A stretch of 64,000 nucleotides of DNA from NCBI GenBank assembly GCA_951813045.1, contig CATOTF010000002.1, forward strand, positions 1,612,001 through 1,676,000, read 5' to 3'. Under the pieces are notes generated by a model. The model was not told the DNA's origin. It did not search any database and saw only the letters and a program-made list of their open reading frames with translations. Below, in pieces: positions 17,112-27,119 of the stretch (the first letter of the stretch is position 1; each line of letters starts with the position of its first letter). The position numbers and the translations under genes are program-made. The DNA is from an uncultured Rhizobiaceae bacterium. Lineage in GTDB: Bacteria > Pseudomonadota > Alphaproteobacteria > Rhizobiales > Rhizobiaceae.

Positions 17112-17252
17112 TGTCATCCCCGCGCAGGCGGGGACCCATATTTGCCATGGGTATGACAGGGGATGGTTAGGAAAGCGCCAGCCCCAATTTCCATCATCAT
17201 AACAGCTTTCATTCTGGTCAATTATTGGGTCCCCGCCTGCGCAGGGATGACA
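17112..17252. repeat. 141-bp palindrome-ended element 2
   Basis: Same length and same 27-bp ends as element 1: TGTCATCCCCGCGCAGGCGG at 17112, inverted partner at 17226-17252. It lies in the same orientation. The interior is diverged but alignable (for example GG-TAGGAA and TTCATT blocks). The pair brackets the GIY-YIG gene. Confidence 0.8.
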
Positions 17253-17277
17253 ATGAGAGATAAATAGTTCTATCTCT

Positions 17278-17853
17278 CTAGCACTGCCCAATTAGGTTAC
17301 CGCCACCTAGCCCATGATTATCATTATCACCGTTGCCGAGAAACTTGGCAATGTTACTCGTGAACGAAACCTTGCTAGATTGGTTTTTATCCATCTCAAG
17401 CCGTAATTGGTTCAACATCTTTGAATTCTCGGGCCATCGCAGAAATAATGCAGTTATTCCTGTCGAAACAGCCTTCTCAAACTTTTCAGCGAGATCGGGT
17501 CGGGAGATTTTTAACTGCCGTAATTCTTCGACAAGGCCGTCCGTTGCTTCGTCATGAGGTGTCATCTTAAGTTTGCCAGATTTAAATTGTCTGGCGATAT
17601 CGGTTGCGGCTGTTCTGGTAGAAATTGCACAACTCATTAATGTCATCACCCTCTTTAACTCCAAGCTAGGAGCTGGGTCTTTCAATATCAAAGTGACGTA
17701 CTTATAATGCTCCATCAATGCTTGGCGTGTTACATCAAGCTCTCTAGTCCTTTGTTTTAGTTCATTATTCTTAATTCTCGTTAGATATAAGAGTGCTGCT
17801 AGCGACGCGAATACAGAAAACAGCATTCCGTTATGTGTGATCAATTCACTCAT
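17278..17853 (-). CDS. Hypothetical membrane-anchored protein
   Basis: A 191-residue protein that I do not recognise. Residues 8-25 form one transmembrane segment (GMLFSVFASLAALLYLT), followed by a charged helical part (KNNELKQRTRELDVTRQALM) that could be a coiled coil. The remainder is soluble, and the end is Gly/Asn-rich (GNGDNDNHGLGGG). Its ATG at 17853 overlaps the TGA of a small upstream gene (17850) as ATGA, so the two were translationally coupled. That upstream gene is now broken by IS3 copy 2, which may silence this one. Confidence 0.6.
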   Translation of the reverse strand: MSELITHNGMLFSVFASLAALLYLTRIKNNELKQRTRELDVTRQALMEHYKYVTLILKDPAPSLELKRVMTLMSCAISTRTAATDIARQFKSGKLKMTPHDEATDGLVEELRQLKISRPDLAEKFEKAVSTGITALFLRWPENSKMLNQLRLEMDKNQSSKVSFTSNIAKFLGNGDNDNHGLGGGNLIGQC

Positions 17854-18026
17854 CTGGAAGCCCTTCTATTTTGGTTCTGTTTGCCTCTTGCATTTTCCTT
17901 TTTTTGCTTCTCTGCGTTAAAAGTGTCCAGAATTTGTTTCCCGTTATCACTTTCAAGTTCTCTGATCTTAAGCTCTGCTGCGCGATACGCTGAACGCGAT
18001 TCTTCCCAACTTCTGAAACAGTATAG
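17850..18026 (-). pseudogene. Small coiled-coil gene interrupted by IS3 copy 2 (3' part)
   Basis: Removing the IS and one TAG copy gives a single frame from ATG 19287 to TGA 17850. It begins MWDSPDTFAL (19287-19258) and continues YCFRSWEESRSAYRAAELKI, then DNGKQILDTFNAEKQKKENA and an Arg/Asn/Gln-rich tail, about 67 residues. It looks like a charged helix. The stop overlaps the start of the membrane protein at 17853. The 5' start has no strong ribosome site, so the true start may differ. Confidence 0.55.
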
Positions 18027-18064
18027 TGGACTTGTCCCGTATTAATTCCGCATCCTGTTCTCGT

Positions 18065-18922
18065 TTAACTCGTTTTTCGTTCAAATTTGATGGGCGACAT
18101 TCCTCCTATTGCTGAGTGTCTTCTGCGGCTGTTGTAAAAGCCGTTGATGTATTGGAACAGGGCGTCGGTTGCTTGCTGTCGTGTTTGCCATGTGCCGCGC
18201 CAGATGAGTTCGGCTTTGAGTGTTTTGAAGAACGTCTCGACCACGGCGTTGTCCCAGCAATTGCCTTTTCGGCTCATGGACACTTTAAACTTCAGTTCAC
18301 GCATTCGTTTTTGATAATCATGAGAGCAGTATTGACTGCCACGGTCCGTATGATGAATGCAGCCCGGCGGTGGGTTTCGAAGGGCCAAAGCCCGGTTGAG
18401 AGCCTGCAATGCCAAGTCTTTCTTCAACCGGTTGCTGACAGCCCAACCCACCACACGGCGTGAATGTAGATCGATCATCACTGCCAGATACAGCCAGCCC
18501 TCACGGGTCCAGATGTAGCTGATGTCACCTGCCCATTTCTGGTTGGGTTTATCCGCTTGGAAGTTCCGCCCCAGCAAGTTAGGCGCAATGTTGAAGCGGT
18601 GATTGCTATCGGTCGTAGCTTTGTATTTGCGTGTTCTGACCACTCGAATGCCGTTGTCGCGCATCAGGCGGCCAACACGGCGGTGACCAATAGCAAGGCC
18701 GGCTTCCTTCAACTCCTGCGTCATTCTCGGGCGACCATAACTGCCAAGGCTCAAGTGATGCTGTTCACGGATGTGCGCCAGAACCACCATGTCATCGCGC
18801 TGCCGTTGACTAACAGGGCGGTTGTGCCAGGCACGATAACCACGCGATGTAACATTCAGAATATGGCAAAGCCGATCCACCGGAACGTGTTTCCTGTGTT
18901 CTTCGACAAACGCAAATCTCAC
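18065..18922 (-). CDS. IS3-family transposase OrfB, copy 2
   Basis: 285 residues, identical in protein sequence to the OrfB at 3262: HTH_21-like region, then an rve DDE core with the Asp in GDISYIW, the Asp in HTDRGSQY and the Glu in VVETFF. It starts at a GTG overlapping the OrfA stop. Because this element has intact ends and target duplication, it is the best candidate for an active copy. Confidence 0.93.
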   Translation of the reverse strand: MRFAFVEEHRKHVPVDRLCHILNVTSRGYRAWHNRPVSQRQRDDMVVLAHIREQHHLSLGSYGRPRMTQELKEAGLAIGHRRVGRLMRDNGIRVVRTRKYKATTDSNHRFNIAPNLLGRNFQADKPNQKWAGDISYIWTREGWLYLAVMIDLHSRRVVGWAVSNRLKKDLALQALNRALALRNPPPGCIHHTDRGSQYCSHDYQKRMRELKFKVSMSRKGNCWDNAVVETFFKTLKAELIWRGTWQTRQQATDALFQYINGFYNSRRRHSAIGGMSPIKFERKTS

Positions 18923-19194
18923 TTGCTTTGACCCGCGAAGAACACTGTTGCCTTCTTTAATATCTCCCTCTCCTCCGTGAGGAGACGAACCTCTCTGCGA
19001 AGCCGCTCATTCTCTTTGGCCAGATCAATATCAACCGATGGTGGAAGGTCATCAGGCCGGGATTGTTGTATCCATTTCGATAACGTCGAAAAGCCGACCC
19101 CCAAATCTGATGCCACTTGTTTCCGGGTAAGTCCGCTGGTCAGCGCAATACGCACCGCTTCACGCTTGAATTCGTCTGTGTGGCCTCGTGCCAT
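18919..19194 (-). CDS. IS3-family transposase OrfA, copy 2
   Basis: 91 residues, identical to the OrfA at 4116: helix-turn-helix RKQVASDLGVGFSTLSKWI and leucine-zipper-like coiled coil. It overlaps OrfB by 4 nt. Confidence 0.92.
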   Translation of the reverse strand: MARGHTDEFKREAVRIALTSGLTRKQVASDLGVGFSTLSKWIQQSRPDDLPPSVDIDLAKENERLRREVRLLTEEREILKKATVFFAGQSK

Positions 19195-19441
19195 AATAGT
19201 TCTCCTTGATGGGATTAATCCAATTCAAGGACACGGAACTAAACCGTGACAAGTCCATAGCGCAAAAGTATCAGGGGAGTCCCACATGCATAAATTGGAG
19301 ATACATCGAGCGCGGTTAACGAAATGCTAACCACTCCGCAGCCGAATGCTAACAAGGCATCAGCGTTTTTTGCTAGCCCTTTTGCAATTGTCTCAAATGG
19401 AAAGCTCAAAGTCATATTAATATATGAATCTGATTCGAGAA

Positions 19442-22400
19442 CTAACTACAACCCGTGGTACTCCCACAACTGTCGCACTTCATGCACGTCCCATTCCGTA
19501 CCAGTGTGAAATTCTGGCACTCGGGGCAGGCTTCGCCTTCGTAGCCTTGCATTTTTGCCATGGCGCGGCGTTCGCCCTTGCTTGGAGTGTGGGCCGGAGC
19601 CACTTCTCCCAGTTCTATGGAAGAACGGCTGTTTTCTTCGTAGTCGCGTTTGAAAGCCGTGGCTTCTTCAGCGAAGGCCTGCACTTCTTCCTGTTGTTTG
19701 GCCACCGCCGCGACCGCCGTTCCACCACTGCTGGTGGCGATGGCGGTAACCGTGCCACCACCGGGAGGTGTTGAACCGATGGTGGTGTCTAGTGAGCCGG
19801 AAGGCTCCTTGCCGTTACGGGCGGAATCGATGATCTGCAGTTTTGATCCCCGTGTCAGGCCACGGGAAATGACTTCCGCTTCACCTTTTTTAACCCCTTT
19901 ACCGAGCGCCGTGGAACCAAAATCGGAGGTATCCACATGGGCAAGATCGTGGCGGTCAAGATAAGAGACGGCCAGTTCGCGGAACACATAATCGAGGATT
20001 GATGTCGCGTTTTTGATCGCGTCATTGCCCATGACGATGCCCGCAGGCTCGAACTTGGTGAAGGTAAAGGCCTCCACATATTCGTCGAGCGGCACACCAT
20101 ATTGCAGGCCGAGCGAGACGGCGATGGCGAAATTATTCATCATCGCGCGGAAAGCCGCGCCTTCCTTATGCATATCGATGAAGATTTCACCGAGCGAACC
20201 ATCGTCAAATTCACCGCTGCGCAGATAAACTTTGTGGCCGCCGACGACCGCCTTTTGGGTGTATCCCTTACGGCGGTTGGGGAGTTTTTCGCGCTTGCGC
20301 ACTTCCACGACGCGCTCAACGATTTTCTCGACGATCTTTTCAGACGTCATCGCGGCACGGGCAGCTGCCGGTGCTTCGATCAGATTATCGAGGGCGTCTT
20401 CGTCATCCTCATCTTCAACGAGCGACGCATTCAGCGGCTGGGAAAGCTTGGAGCCATCGCGGTAAAGGGCGTTGGCTTTCAGGCCAAGTTTCCACGACAT
20501 CATGTAAGCCTTGGTGCAGTCTTCAACGGCTGCGTCATTCGGCATATTGATCGTCTTGGAAATCGCGCCGGAGATGAACGGCTGCGCCGCCGCCATCATG
20601 CGGATGTGGCTTTCGGTAGAAAGAGAACGTTTGCCGATGCGTCCGCAAGGGGTTGCGCAATCGAAGACGGCGAGGTGCTCGTCTTTCAGACCCGGCGCGC
20701 CTTCCAGCGTCATCGCACCACAGCAATAGATGTTAGCTGCCTGAATTTCGTCTTTGTCGAAGCCCAATGCTGCAAGCGTGTCGAAGGTAAAGTCGTTCAG
20801 CTGTTCGTCGGAGAAACCCAGAACGTCTTTGCAGAATTCTTCGCCCAGCGTCCATTTGTTAAACGCGAATTTAATATCGAACGCCTGTGCGAGGCCAGTC
20901 TCAACCGCGTCGATCTGGACCTGCGTGAAGCCTTTTTCTTCAAGCGCACCGTGGGAGATGGCGTTGGAACCTTTCAACGTGCCATTGCCCACCGCATAGG
21001 TGATCATGTGTTTGATTTCACTCTCGCCGTAACCGAGTTTTTCAAGGGCTTCCGGCACGGCACGGTTGATGATTTTGAAATAACCACCACCTGCGAGCTT
21101 TTTGAATTTCACAAGCGCGAAATCAGGCTCAATGCCTGTCGTATCGCAATCCATGACCAGACCAATTGTGCCCGTTGGCGCAACCACTGTGGCTTGCGCA
21201 TTTCGGAACCCGTGCTGTTCACCAAGGTCAACAGCACGGTCCCAGGCCGCTTTTGCGTGGGAGGATAAGTCAGCCCAAAGGGTTTTGCCTTCCAGCGAAG
21301 CATGATCGAGAGGGAGCGGTGAAATGGAGAGAGCTTCATAACCGTCGGCATTGCCGTGGGCGGCGTTGCGGTGGTTGCGCATGACACGGGCCATCGCCTC
21401 TTTGTTTGGCGCGTAACCGGGGAAAGGCCCCTGCTCTTTCGCCATAAGGGCCGATGTTTCATAACAGATGCCAGTCATGATGGCGGTGAGCGCGCCACAA
21501 ACGGCACGACCTTCATCACTGTCGTAAGGAATACCGGCGGTCATTAACAGGCCACCGATATTGGCAAAGCCAAGGCCGGTTGTACGATAGTCGTATGATA
21601 ATTGCGCGATTTCCTTCGATGGGAATTGCGCCATCATGACGGAAATTTCCAGCGCCATCATCCATAGACGACAGGCGTGTTCATAGGCCGCCACGTCGAA
21701 GGTTTTATCTTCGGCACGGAACTGCAACAGATTTAGCGAAGCCAGGTTACACGCCGTATCGTCGAGGAACATATATTCCGAACACGGATTGGACGCGCGG
21801 ATAGGGCCAGCAGACGGGCATGTGTGCCAGTCGTTCATCGTCGTATTGAAATGCAGGCCGGGGTCGGCGGACTGCCATGCGGCATTACCGATCTTGTCCC
21901 AAAGTTCACGAGCACGAACGGTTTTGGTAACTGATCCGTCTTTACGGGCGATCAATTCCCAGTCGCCATCCTCTTCAACGGATTGTAGGAAACCGTCTTT
22001 GATGGAAACTGAATTGTTTGAGTTCTGACCGGCAACGGTGAGATAGGCGTCGGAATCCCAGTCGGTATTATAGACGGGGAATTCAATGTCGGTGTAACCC
22101 TGTTTGGCCAGTTGGATAACCCGGTAGATGTAATTTTCCGGAACAGCATTTTTCTTAGCCAGCCGAATTTCGCTTTTCAGCTTCGGGTTCATATTCGGAT
22201 CAAAACACTGGTTGTCCGGCGCTTCACAGTTCAGACAAGCCTTCATGATCGCCGTCATATGGCGGGAAACGACCTTGGAGCCGGTGACAATTGCGGCAAC
22301 CTTTTGCTCTTCGGTCACCTTCCAGTCGATATAAGCCTCAATATCCGGATGGTCTATATCCACCACTACCATTTTAGCCGCACGGCGGGTTGTGCCGCCG

Positions 22401-23209
22401 GACTTAATGGCACCGGCAGCGCGGTCACCAATTTTCAGGAAGGACATCAGGCCCGACGACTTGCCGCCGCCAGAAAGTGGCTCGTTCTCGCCACGAATGT
22501 AAGAGAAGTTGGAGCCTGTGCCAGAACCATATTTGAACAGGCGGGCTTCACGCACCCATAAGTCCATGATGCCACCGTCGTTGACAAGATCATCGCCGAC
22601 CGACTGAATGAAGCAGGCGTGGGGTTGCGGGTGTTCGTAGGAGGATTTTGATTTTGTCAGCTTGCCGGTTTCATAATCGACGTAATGGTGGCCCTGTGCC
22701 GGGCCATCAATGCCATAGGCCCAGTGAAGGCCGGTGTTGAACCATTGCGGAGAATTCGGCGCGACCTTTTGGGTCGCAAGCATGAAGCACATTTCATCGT
22801 AATAAGTCTGCGCGTCTTCTTCTGTGTCGAAATAACCGCCTTTCCAGCCCCAATAGGTCCATGTACCGGCTAAGCGACTAAAAACCTGCTCCGCCGTCAT
22901 TTCCGGGCCATAACGTTCGTCTTTCGGCAGTTTTTTCAGCGCGTCCTTGTCTTCGACGCAACGCCACAGGAATGACGGAACGGAGTTTTCCTCAACCCTT
23001 TTCAGAACAGCGGGCACACCGGCTTTGCGGAAATATTTCTGTGCGATGATGTCGCTTGCAACCTGGCTGAATTGCTCAGGCACAAGAATGTTTTCCAGTT
23101 TAAAAACAATTGAGCCGTCCGGATTCTTAATTTCACTCGTAGCCGTGCGCATTGGCACATCGGCGAAGGGTGATTGTCCGGCTTTTGTGTAGTGGCGATT
23201 AATGCGCAT
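19442..23209 (-). CDS. nrdJ: Adenosylcobalamin-dependent (class II) ribonucleotide reductase
   Basis: A 1255-residue enzyme that reduces ribonucleotides to deoxyribonucleotides with B12 as radical source, independent of oxygen. Features in order: N-terminal [20 protein letters not shown]; the active-site stretch [20 protein letters not shown] (Cys of the NPCSE loop); the barrel motif [20 protein letters not shown]; and [19 protein letters not shown]. The C-terminal Cys-rich tail, [28 protein letters not shown] in outline, is the zinc/redox relay. Length fits the long alphaproteobacterial NrdJ. It stands alone with a leader of several hundred bases. Supply of B12 or its precursors is implied. 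Confidence 0.96.
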   Translation of the reverse strand: MRINRHYTKAGQSPFADVPMRTATSEIKNPDGSIVFKLENILVPEQFSQVASDIIAQKYFRKAGVPAVLKRVEENSVPSFLWRCVEDKDALKKLPKDERYGPEMTAEQVFSRLAGTWTYWGWKGGYFDTEEDAQTYYDEMCFMLATQKVAPNSPQWFNTGLHWAYGIDGPAQGHHYVDYETGKLTKSKSSYEHPQPHACFIQSVGDDLVNDGGIMDLWVREARLFKYGSGTGSNFSYIRGENEPLSGGGKSSGLMSFLKIGDRAAGAIKSGGTTRRAAKMVVVDIDHPDIEAYIDWKVTEEQKVAAIVTGSKVVSRHMTAIMKACLNCEAPDNQCFDPNMNPKLKSEIRLAKKNAVPENYIYRVIQLAKQGYTDIEFPVYNTDWDSDAYLTVAGQNSNNSVSIKDGFLQSVEEDGDWELIARKDGSVTKTVRARELWDKIGNAAWQSADPGLHFNTTMNDWHTCPSAGPIRASNPCSEYMFLDDTACNLASLNLLQFRAEDKTFDVAAYEHACRLWMMALEISVMMAQFPSKEIAQLSYDYRTTGLGFANIGGLLMTAGIPYDSDEGRAVCGALTAIMTGICYETSALMAKEQGPFPGYAPNKEAMARVMRNHRNAAHGNADGYEALSISPLPLDHASLEGKTLWADLSSHAKAAWDRAVDLGEQHGFRNAQATVVAPTGTIGLVMDCDTTGIEPDFALVKFKKLAGGGYFKIINRAVPEALEKLGYGESEIKHMITYAVGNGTLKGSNAISHGALEEKGFTQVQIDAVETGLAQAFDIKFAFNKWTLGEEFCKDVLGFSDEQLNDFTFDTLAALGFDKDEIQAANIYCCGAMTLEGAPGLKDEHLAVFDCATPCGRIGKRSLSTESHIRMMAAAQPFISGAISKTINMPNDAAVEDCTKAYMMSWKLGLKANALYRDGSKLSQPLNASLVEDEDDEDALDNLIEAPAAARAAMTSEKIVEKIVERVVEVRKREKLPNRRKGYTQKAVVGGHKVYLRSGEFDDGSLGEIFIDMHKEGAAFRAMMNNFAIAVSLGLQYGVPLDEYVEAFTFTKFEPAGIVMGNDAIKNATSILDYVFRELAVSYLDRHDLAHVDTSDFGSTALGKGVKKGEAEVISRGLTRGSKLQIIDSARNGKEPSGSLDTTIGSTPPGGGTVTAIATSSGGTAVAAVAKQQEEVQAFAEEATAFKRDYEENSRSSIELGEVAPAHTPSKGERRAMAKMQGYEGEACPECQNFTLVRNGTCMKCDSCGSTTGCS

Positions 23210-24146
23210 CGAATTTTAGTCCCGCTTCTTATTTTAAGGCGGCTGAGGTCATGTATTCAGCCGGTCAATGTCTGTTTTCTGTGCTAATCGAAATCAGCGC
23301 AGCCCCGTAAATTCCTGTGATCGGCTTGCATCCCCAAACCTAAATCTTTCCCGTTACTTCGCCCGCGCCTCTTTCTTGTGAGAGACTTTCGAACTGCCGG
23401 GTCCCCCGAACCGGCCTTTGTACCTTAACCCATTCAGATGAGGTCCGGTTCATGTTGTGCACCCGATTGAAACACAGGCCAGATACTGCCTGTTTCTCAT
23501 CGTGTTTGAATATCTGGAGCCGACAATTTATCATGAGCATAGCCGCCCATGTTAGTCGCCACAAGATATAGCGCAACCCAATGCCTAACACCACACTATG
23601 TAGTAGTTAATAAATAATTAACATCAGTTAGCCACCGATTTGTCATCTTTGACGGCAACACCACAACAGGCACAAAAAAGCTGCCACGCCTGAAAATATT
23701 TCGTTGAATTACTCACTCGAAACATCACTGGCGGCACAACATACACTTGCCGGATTTGGTGTCATGGGCGGACAATAAACTAACGCCCCCGCGCTTGGCT
23801 GACAGGAAAGACACTAGCAAAGCCGTTAATATGGTCAATACGACTAGCACGGTTGCAATGCATTGAACTGCTAATAGAAAGTTGCAATTAGAAATTCACC
23901 CACAGGCAAAATTAAGCTCAAGCAAGGCGTTTTAAAGCGTTTTGTAGATGTTGATTTCGTTTTGCGGGATTTCATCACCATCGAAAAAATATTTAAAAAA
24001 AAAGTGCTTGACCTCATGGTTGTTCACAGGCGTGTGATTCATTCAATAAAAATCACCGGATATTGATGGGAATTTCCATCAAACTACCACATCTTGTGGT
24101 CTTGTTTGAAGGAATCACTGGCTGGAAACCTCATTTACTTCAAGCA
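23210..24146. other. Long intergenic leader region upstream of nrdJ
   Basis: About 940 bases with no convincing gene. The part nearest nrdJ (about 23330-23480) is GC-rich and palindromic on the nrdJ sense strand: GAACCGGACC pairs with GGCCGGTTC (23408-23416 with 23442-23451), followed by CCCGG and CTCTC/GAGAG stems. It may be a structured 5' leader or a small RNA. It lacks the conserved cobalamin-riboswitch core. The part from 23620 to 24146 is AT-rich and holds nothing I recognise. Confidence 0.4.
23559..23574 (-). promoter_or_regulatory. NrdR-like box upstream of nrdJ
   Basis: On the nrdJ strand GCGCTATATCTTGTGG resembles the NrdR consensus (ACACWATATWTWGTGT-like). A weaker half-conserved site, ACACTATGTAGTAGTT, lies at 23593-23608, with centres 34 bp apart, close to the three-turn spacing of tandem NrdR boxes. 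NrdR is the usual repressor of ribonucleotide reductase genes. The site is assigned by pattern only. Confidence 0.4.
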
Positions 24147-25445
24147 CTACCCTACGGATTTCTGATTCGCCTGCAGGCGTCTGCGAACTGCATCAACCGA
24201 AAGGAATGCCAGTGTTATTACAAAAAGGGCAGCGCCAAAGAAGTAAAAGGTACCCGACAGTGCGAACCAGGCATCCGGTCCAACGGATTTTGCGAAAATA
24301 CCCGTGGCGAATAGCGGACCGACAATCATTGCAACTGTCCCAACGCTTCCAATCGTACCTTGAAGAAGGCCCTGTTCATTGTCCGGTACATTTTGCGACA
24401 TCATCGCCGTAAGGGTCGGGCTGGCGCACCCCCAGCCGATGATATGAAACAGAATACCCGGATAAACAGCCCATCCCACTGTAAGGTAAGGCAGGAAGAG
24501 ATATGCAATTGTAGATATCGCAAAGCCGCCAAACAGAACGCGACGCTCACCAAAACGCGGGACGACGATCCGCACAAGATATCGTTGAACAAATGCGATG
24601 CACACACCGACCCAGGCAAGAGAATATCCAGCTTCCGCAGCACCCCAGCCAAATTGAGCATCAGTCCACAGCACCCAAATACCCTGCAATCCCTGTTGAG
24701 CAATTCCAGTGAGGAAGAGGGCAACAAGTAATACGGCCAATGACGCGTAGCGCCGGATGTAAAGCAAAGCTGACAGCGGATTAGCTTTACGAAGGTCGAT
24801 CGGCTTGCGTTTTGCCTTGGGCAGGCTTTCTGGAAGGATAAAATAACCCAGCCCCAGGTTTGCGAAAGCCAACCCCGCTGCAAGCCAAAACGGATATTGC
24901 AGATCGATTTCCCCCAATACCCCGCCAATCAATGGGCCGGCGGTAAAACCAATACCAAATGCGGCCCCCAACATCCCAAATGCTGCGGCGCGCCCCTCTT
25001 TTGGGGTAATGTCGGCAATATAAGCATTGGCAGTGGAAACTGTGGCGCTGAACAAGCCCGCGACTATGCGGCCAATCACCAGCCAGGTCAGGTTGGGTGC
25101 AAGGGCCAGTATAATATAGTCAACCCCGAGACCGGCAAGAGAAATCAACAATATGGGTCGTCGGCCAAAACGATCCGACAACATGCCGATAAACGGGCTT
25201 ACAGCGAATTGAACCAGCGCGAACCCGGATATCAAAAACCCATAGATCAGTGCCGAGTCAGAAATGCCCTGCCCCGACAGTTCTTTTACCAATTGTGGTA
25301 GAATCGGCCAAGCAAGGCCGACGCCCAACATATCAATCACCACCGTGACGATGATGAAAAAGAGAGCTGATCTGGGCGCTTTCTTCAATGGTATATCCTG
25401 ATTGGGCAATTTGTCAGGTTTAGCCTTCCCGCCACAAATACCCAA
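24147..25445 (-). CDS. MFS transporter, DHA1/TetA-like exporter
   Basis: About 430 residues with 12 predicted membrane helices. The N-half signature IDMLGVGLAWPILPQL is typical of the TetA/DHA1 group, as is the loop 2-3 motif GMLSDRFGRRPILL (motif A). Helix 5 has GAAFGIGFTAGPLIGGVLG (motif C of antiporters). It should be a proton-driven exporter of a small hydrophobic compound or drug; the substrate is unknown. The first possible start is TTG 25445. A TTG at 25385 with AGGA upstream would remove a charged N-terminal tail of about 20 residues. Confidence 0.87.
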   Translation of the reverse strand: MGICGGKAKPDKLPNQDIPLKKAPRSALFFIIVTVVIDMLGVGLAWPILPQLVKELSGQGISDSALIYGFLISGFALVQFAVSPFIGMLSDRFGRRPILLISLAGLGVDYIILALAPNLTWLVIGRIVAGLFSATVSTANAYIADITPKEGRAAAFGMLGAAFGIGFTAGPLIGGVLGEIDLQYPFWLAAGLAFANLGLGYFILPESLPKAKRKPIDLRKANPLSALLYIRRYASLAVLLVALFLTGIAQQGLQGIWVLWTDAQFGWGAAEAGYSLAWVGVCIAFVQRYLVRIVVPRFGERRVLFGGFAISTIAYLFLPYLTVGWAVYPGILFHIIGWGCASPTLTAMMSQNVPDNEQGLLQGTIGSVGTVAMIVGPLFATGIFAKSVGPDAWFALSGTFYFFGAALFVITLAFLSVDAVRRRLQANQKSVG

Positions 25446-25589
25446 GAGATAATGGAAAAATATATTCCAAATTCAGCCAATATCTCTCCGCATTCTGCAA
25501 AAATCGAAATTTGAAGAAACAAAATTCTCATCATTCCATAAGTTTGAAATCCCGTTCCTCATCAATTCATTGCGCGCTTCCTATGTTGG

Positions 25590-27119
25590 GTGTCGAAACA
25601 GCACGGGATGAATTCGATGTTCACCGCAAAAGAATATGCAAATGACAAAATTGCCGAATTAAGCGCCGGGTTTACAGCCTCCGCAAAACTCGACATTTTT
25701 CCAGCATTTTTCAAAGTGTCGGAAAAACCTGTTGTAATCGTTGGCGGCAGCGACGAAGCTGCCAGCAAATTACGCCTGTTGAGCGAAACCAACGCGCAAA
25801 TATCTGTAATTGCTCCCACAATCTCTGCTGCGATGGTTCGTACACTCGACTTAACAGGTGCAACACTCATTGCCCGTGACTTCAGCTTCGAAGATCTTGT
25901 TGGCGCCGCACTCGTTTTCACCGCTGGTGAAAGCGAGGACCACGACGAACGCGTGGTTGAGGCCGCTCGACTGACAGGTGTTCCTGTCAACGCAGTTGAC
26001 CGGCCACATCTGTGCGATTTCATCACCCCATCCATCGTCAACCGTGCTCCCGTTGTGGTGGCCGTATCGACCGACGGCACAGCACCCGTGCTGGCACGCC
26101 GGATAAAAGGCCAGATCGAACAATTGCTGCACCCACGACTGGGCGCACTTGCACGATTTGCCGATTCCCTCCGTGCGTCCGTATCCCAGACGTTTAGAGA
26201 AGGCCGCAGCCGCCGTTTGTTTTGGGAACAGTTTTTTGATGGCCAACCAGTAAAGGCTGCCCTTGCTGGCGATTTCGCGCAGGCGGAAGATGCCGCTCAA
26301 GAGCTGCTTTCGGGCACCGAAAACAAACACGGTTTAGTATCCTTGATCGGCGCTGGCCCCGGCTCAGAAGACCTTCTTACACTACGCGCCCATCGCACAT
26401 TGCAAAATGCAGACGTTATTTTGCATGACGCGCTTGTGCCACTTGAGATCGTGCGCATGGCTCGTCGGGATGCGGAAATCATTTCCGTTGGAAAACGCAA
26501 AGGCTGCCATTCCAAATCGCAGGATGAGATCAACGCATTGATCATCGCCAAGGCCCAGGCTGGTTTGAAAGTCGCTCGGTTAAAATCCGGCGACCCGATG
26601 ATCTTTGGTCGAGCCGGCGAGGAAATTGCCGCCATGCGTGCCAACGGTGTGGCCTATGAGATCATTCCCGGCGTCACTTCCGCGCTGGCCGGTGCTGCGG
26701 AAGCGGAAATACCGCTCACATTACGAGGCACCGCGTCGTCGGTTGTTTTCACAACGGGCCATGATTTGACCGGTGGATTATTGCCGGATTGGGCTCATCT
26801 CGCGCTCACCGGCTCCACCGTTGCCGTTTATATGGGGCGCACTGTTGCCCGCGAAACTGCTGCCCGGTTACGCGAATCCGGGCTTTCACCCGACACGCCG
26901 GTCGCCATTTTGGAAAATGTAGCGCGCAATGATGCTCGCAGGTTTATCGGCACGTTGATCGACCTTGAAAATCTGGCAGCGGAAAAATCCGCACAAAGTG
27001 CGGCCCTGATTATCATCGGAGAAGCCGTCGCCGGTGCAAACCTCGCCAAATGTGACCCAATCGCCGCCTCCCGTTCCGCCAATACAAATATTATCCTCAA
27101 AGAAGGAATTGCAGCATGA
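25590..27119 (+). CDS. cysG: Siroheme synthase CysG (bifunctional)
   Basis: A 509-residue fusion that makes sirohaem for the sulfite reductase encoded two genes downstream. Residues 35-215 are the precorrin-2 dehydrogenase/ferrochelatase module (KPVVIVGGSDEAASKLRLL, then ALVFTAGE and the SUMT-linking domain). Residues 250-500 are uroporphyrinogen-III C-methyltransferase: GAGPGSEDLLTLRAHRTLQ, DVILHDALV, KSGDPMIFGRAGEE, PGVTSALAGAAEAEIPLT and the ALTGSTVAVYMGR region. Starts at GTG 25590, ATG 25608 and ATG 25617 are all possible. Its stop overlaps the next start by 4 nt (ATGA). Confidence 0.94.
   Translation: MSKQHGMNSMFTAKEYANDKIAELSAGFTASAKLDIFPAFFKVSEKPVVIVGGSDEAASKLRLLSETNAQISVIAPTISAAMVRTLDLTGATLIARDFSFEDLVGAALVFTAGESEDHDERVVEAARLTGVPVNAVDRPHLCDFITPSIVNRAPVVVAVSTDGTAPVLARRIKGQIEQLLHPRLGALARFADSLRASVSQTFREGRSRRLFWEQFFDGQPVKAALAGDFAQAEDAAQELLSGTENKHGLVSLIGAGPGSEDLLTLRAHRTLQNADVILHDALVPLEIVRMARRDAEIISVGKRKGCHSKSQDEINALIIAKAQAGLKVARLKSGDPMIFGRAGEEIAAMRANGVAYEIIPGVTSALAGAAEAEIPLTLRGTASSVVFTTGHDLTGGLLPDWAHLALTGSTVAVYMGRTVARETAARLRESGLSPDTPVAILENVARNDARRFIGTLIDLENLAAEKSAQSAALIIIGEAVAGANLAKCDPIAASRSANTNIILKEGIAA

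Larger units (their letters stand above)
18027..19257 (-). mobile_element. IS3-family insertion sequence, copy 2
   Basis: The 1231-bp sequence has the same ends and proteins as copy 1. It has a clean 3-bp target duplication, TAG at 18024-18026 and 19258-19260, so this copy arrived by simple transposition and has not been rearranged since. Confidence 0.95.

Noticed and set aside
16559-17252. CRISPR array
   Set aside because: Only two pairs of inverted repeats with 87-bp unequal interiors; no short direct repeats with regular spacers and no cas genes.
20102-21268. Long open frame antisense to nrdJ (388 codons)
   Set aside because: It mirrors the codon bias of nrdJ and has no family features, so it is a shadow frame.
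23340-23594. 84-codon frame in the nrdJ leader (minus strand)
   Set aside because: No family resemblance or ribosome site, and it coincides with the GC-rich palindromic block, which explains the lack of stops.
23210-23610. Cobalamin riboswitch before nrdJ
   Set aside because: The conserved B12-box (GCCACTG-like) and the core CCGCAACTG-type motif were not found on the nrdJ strand.
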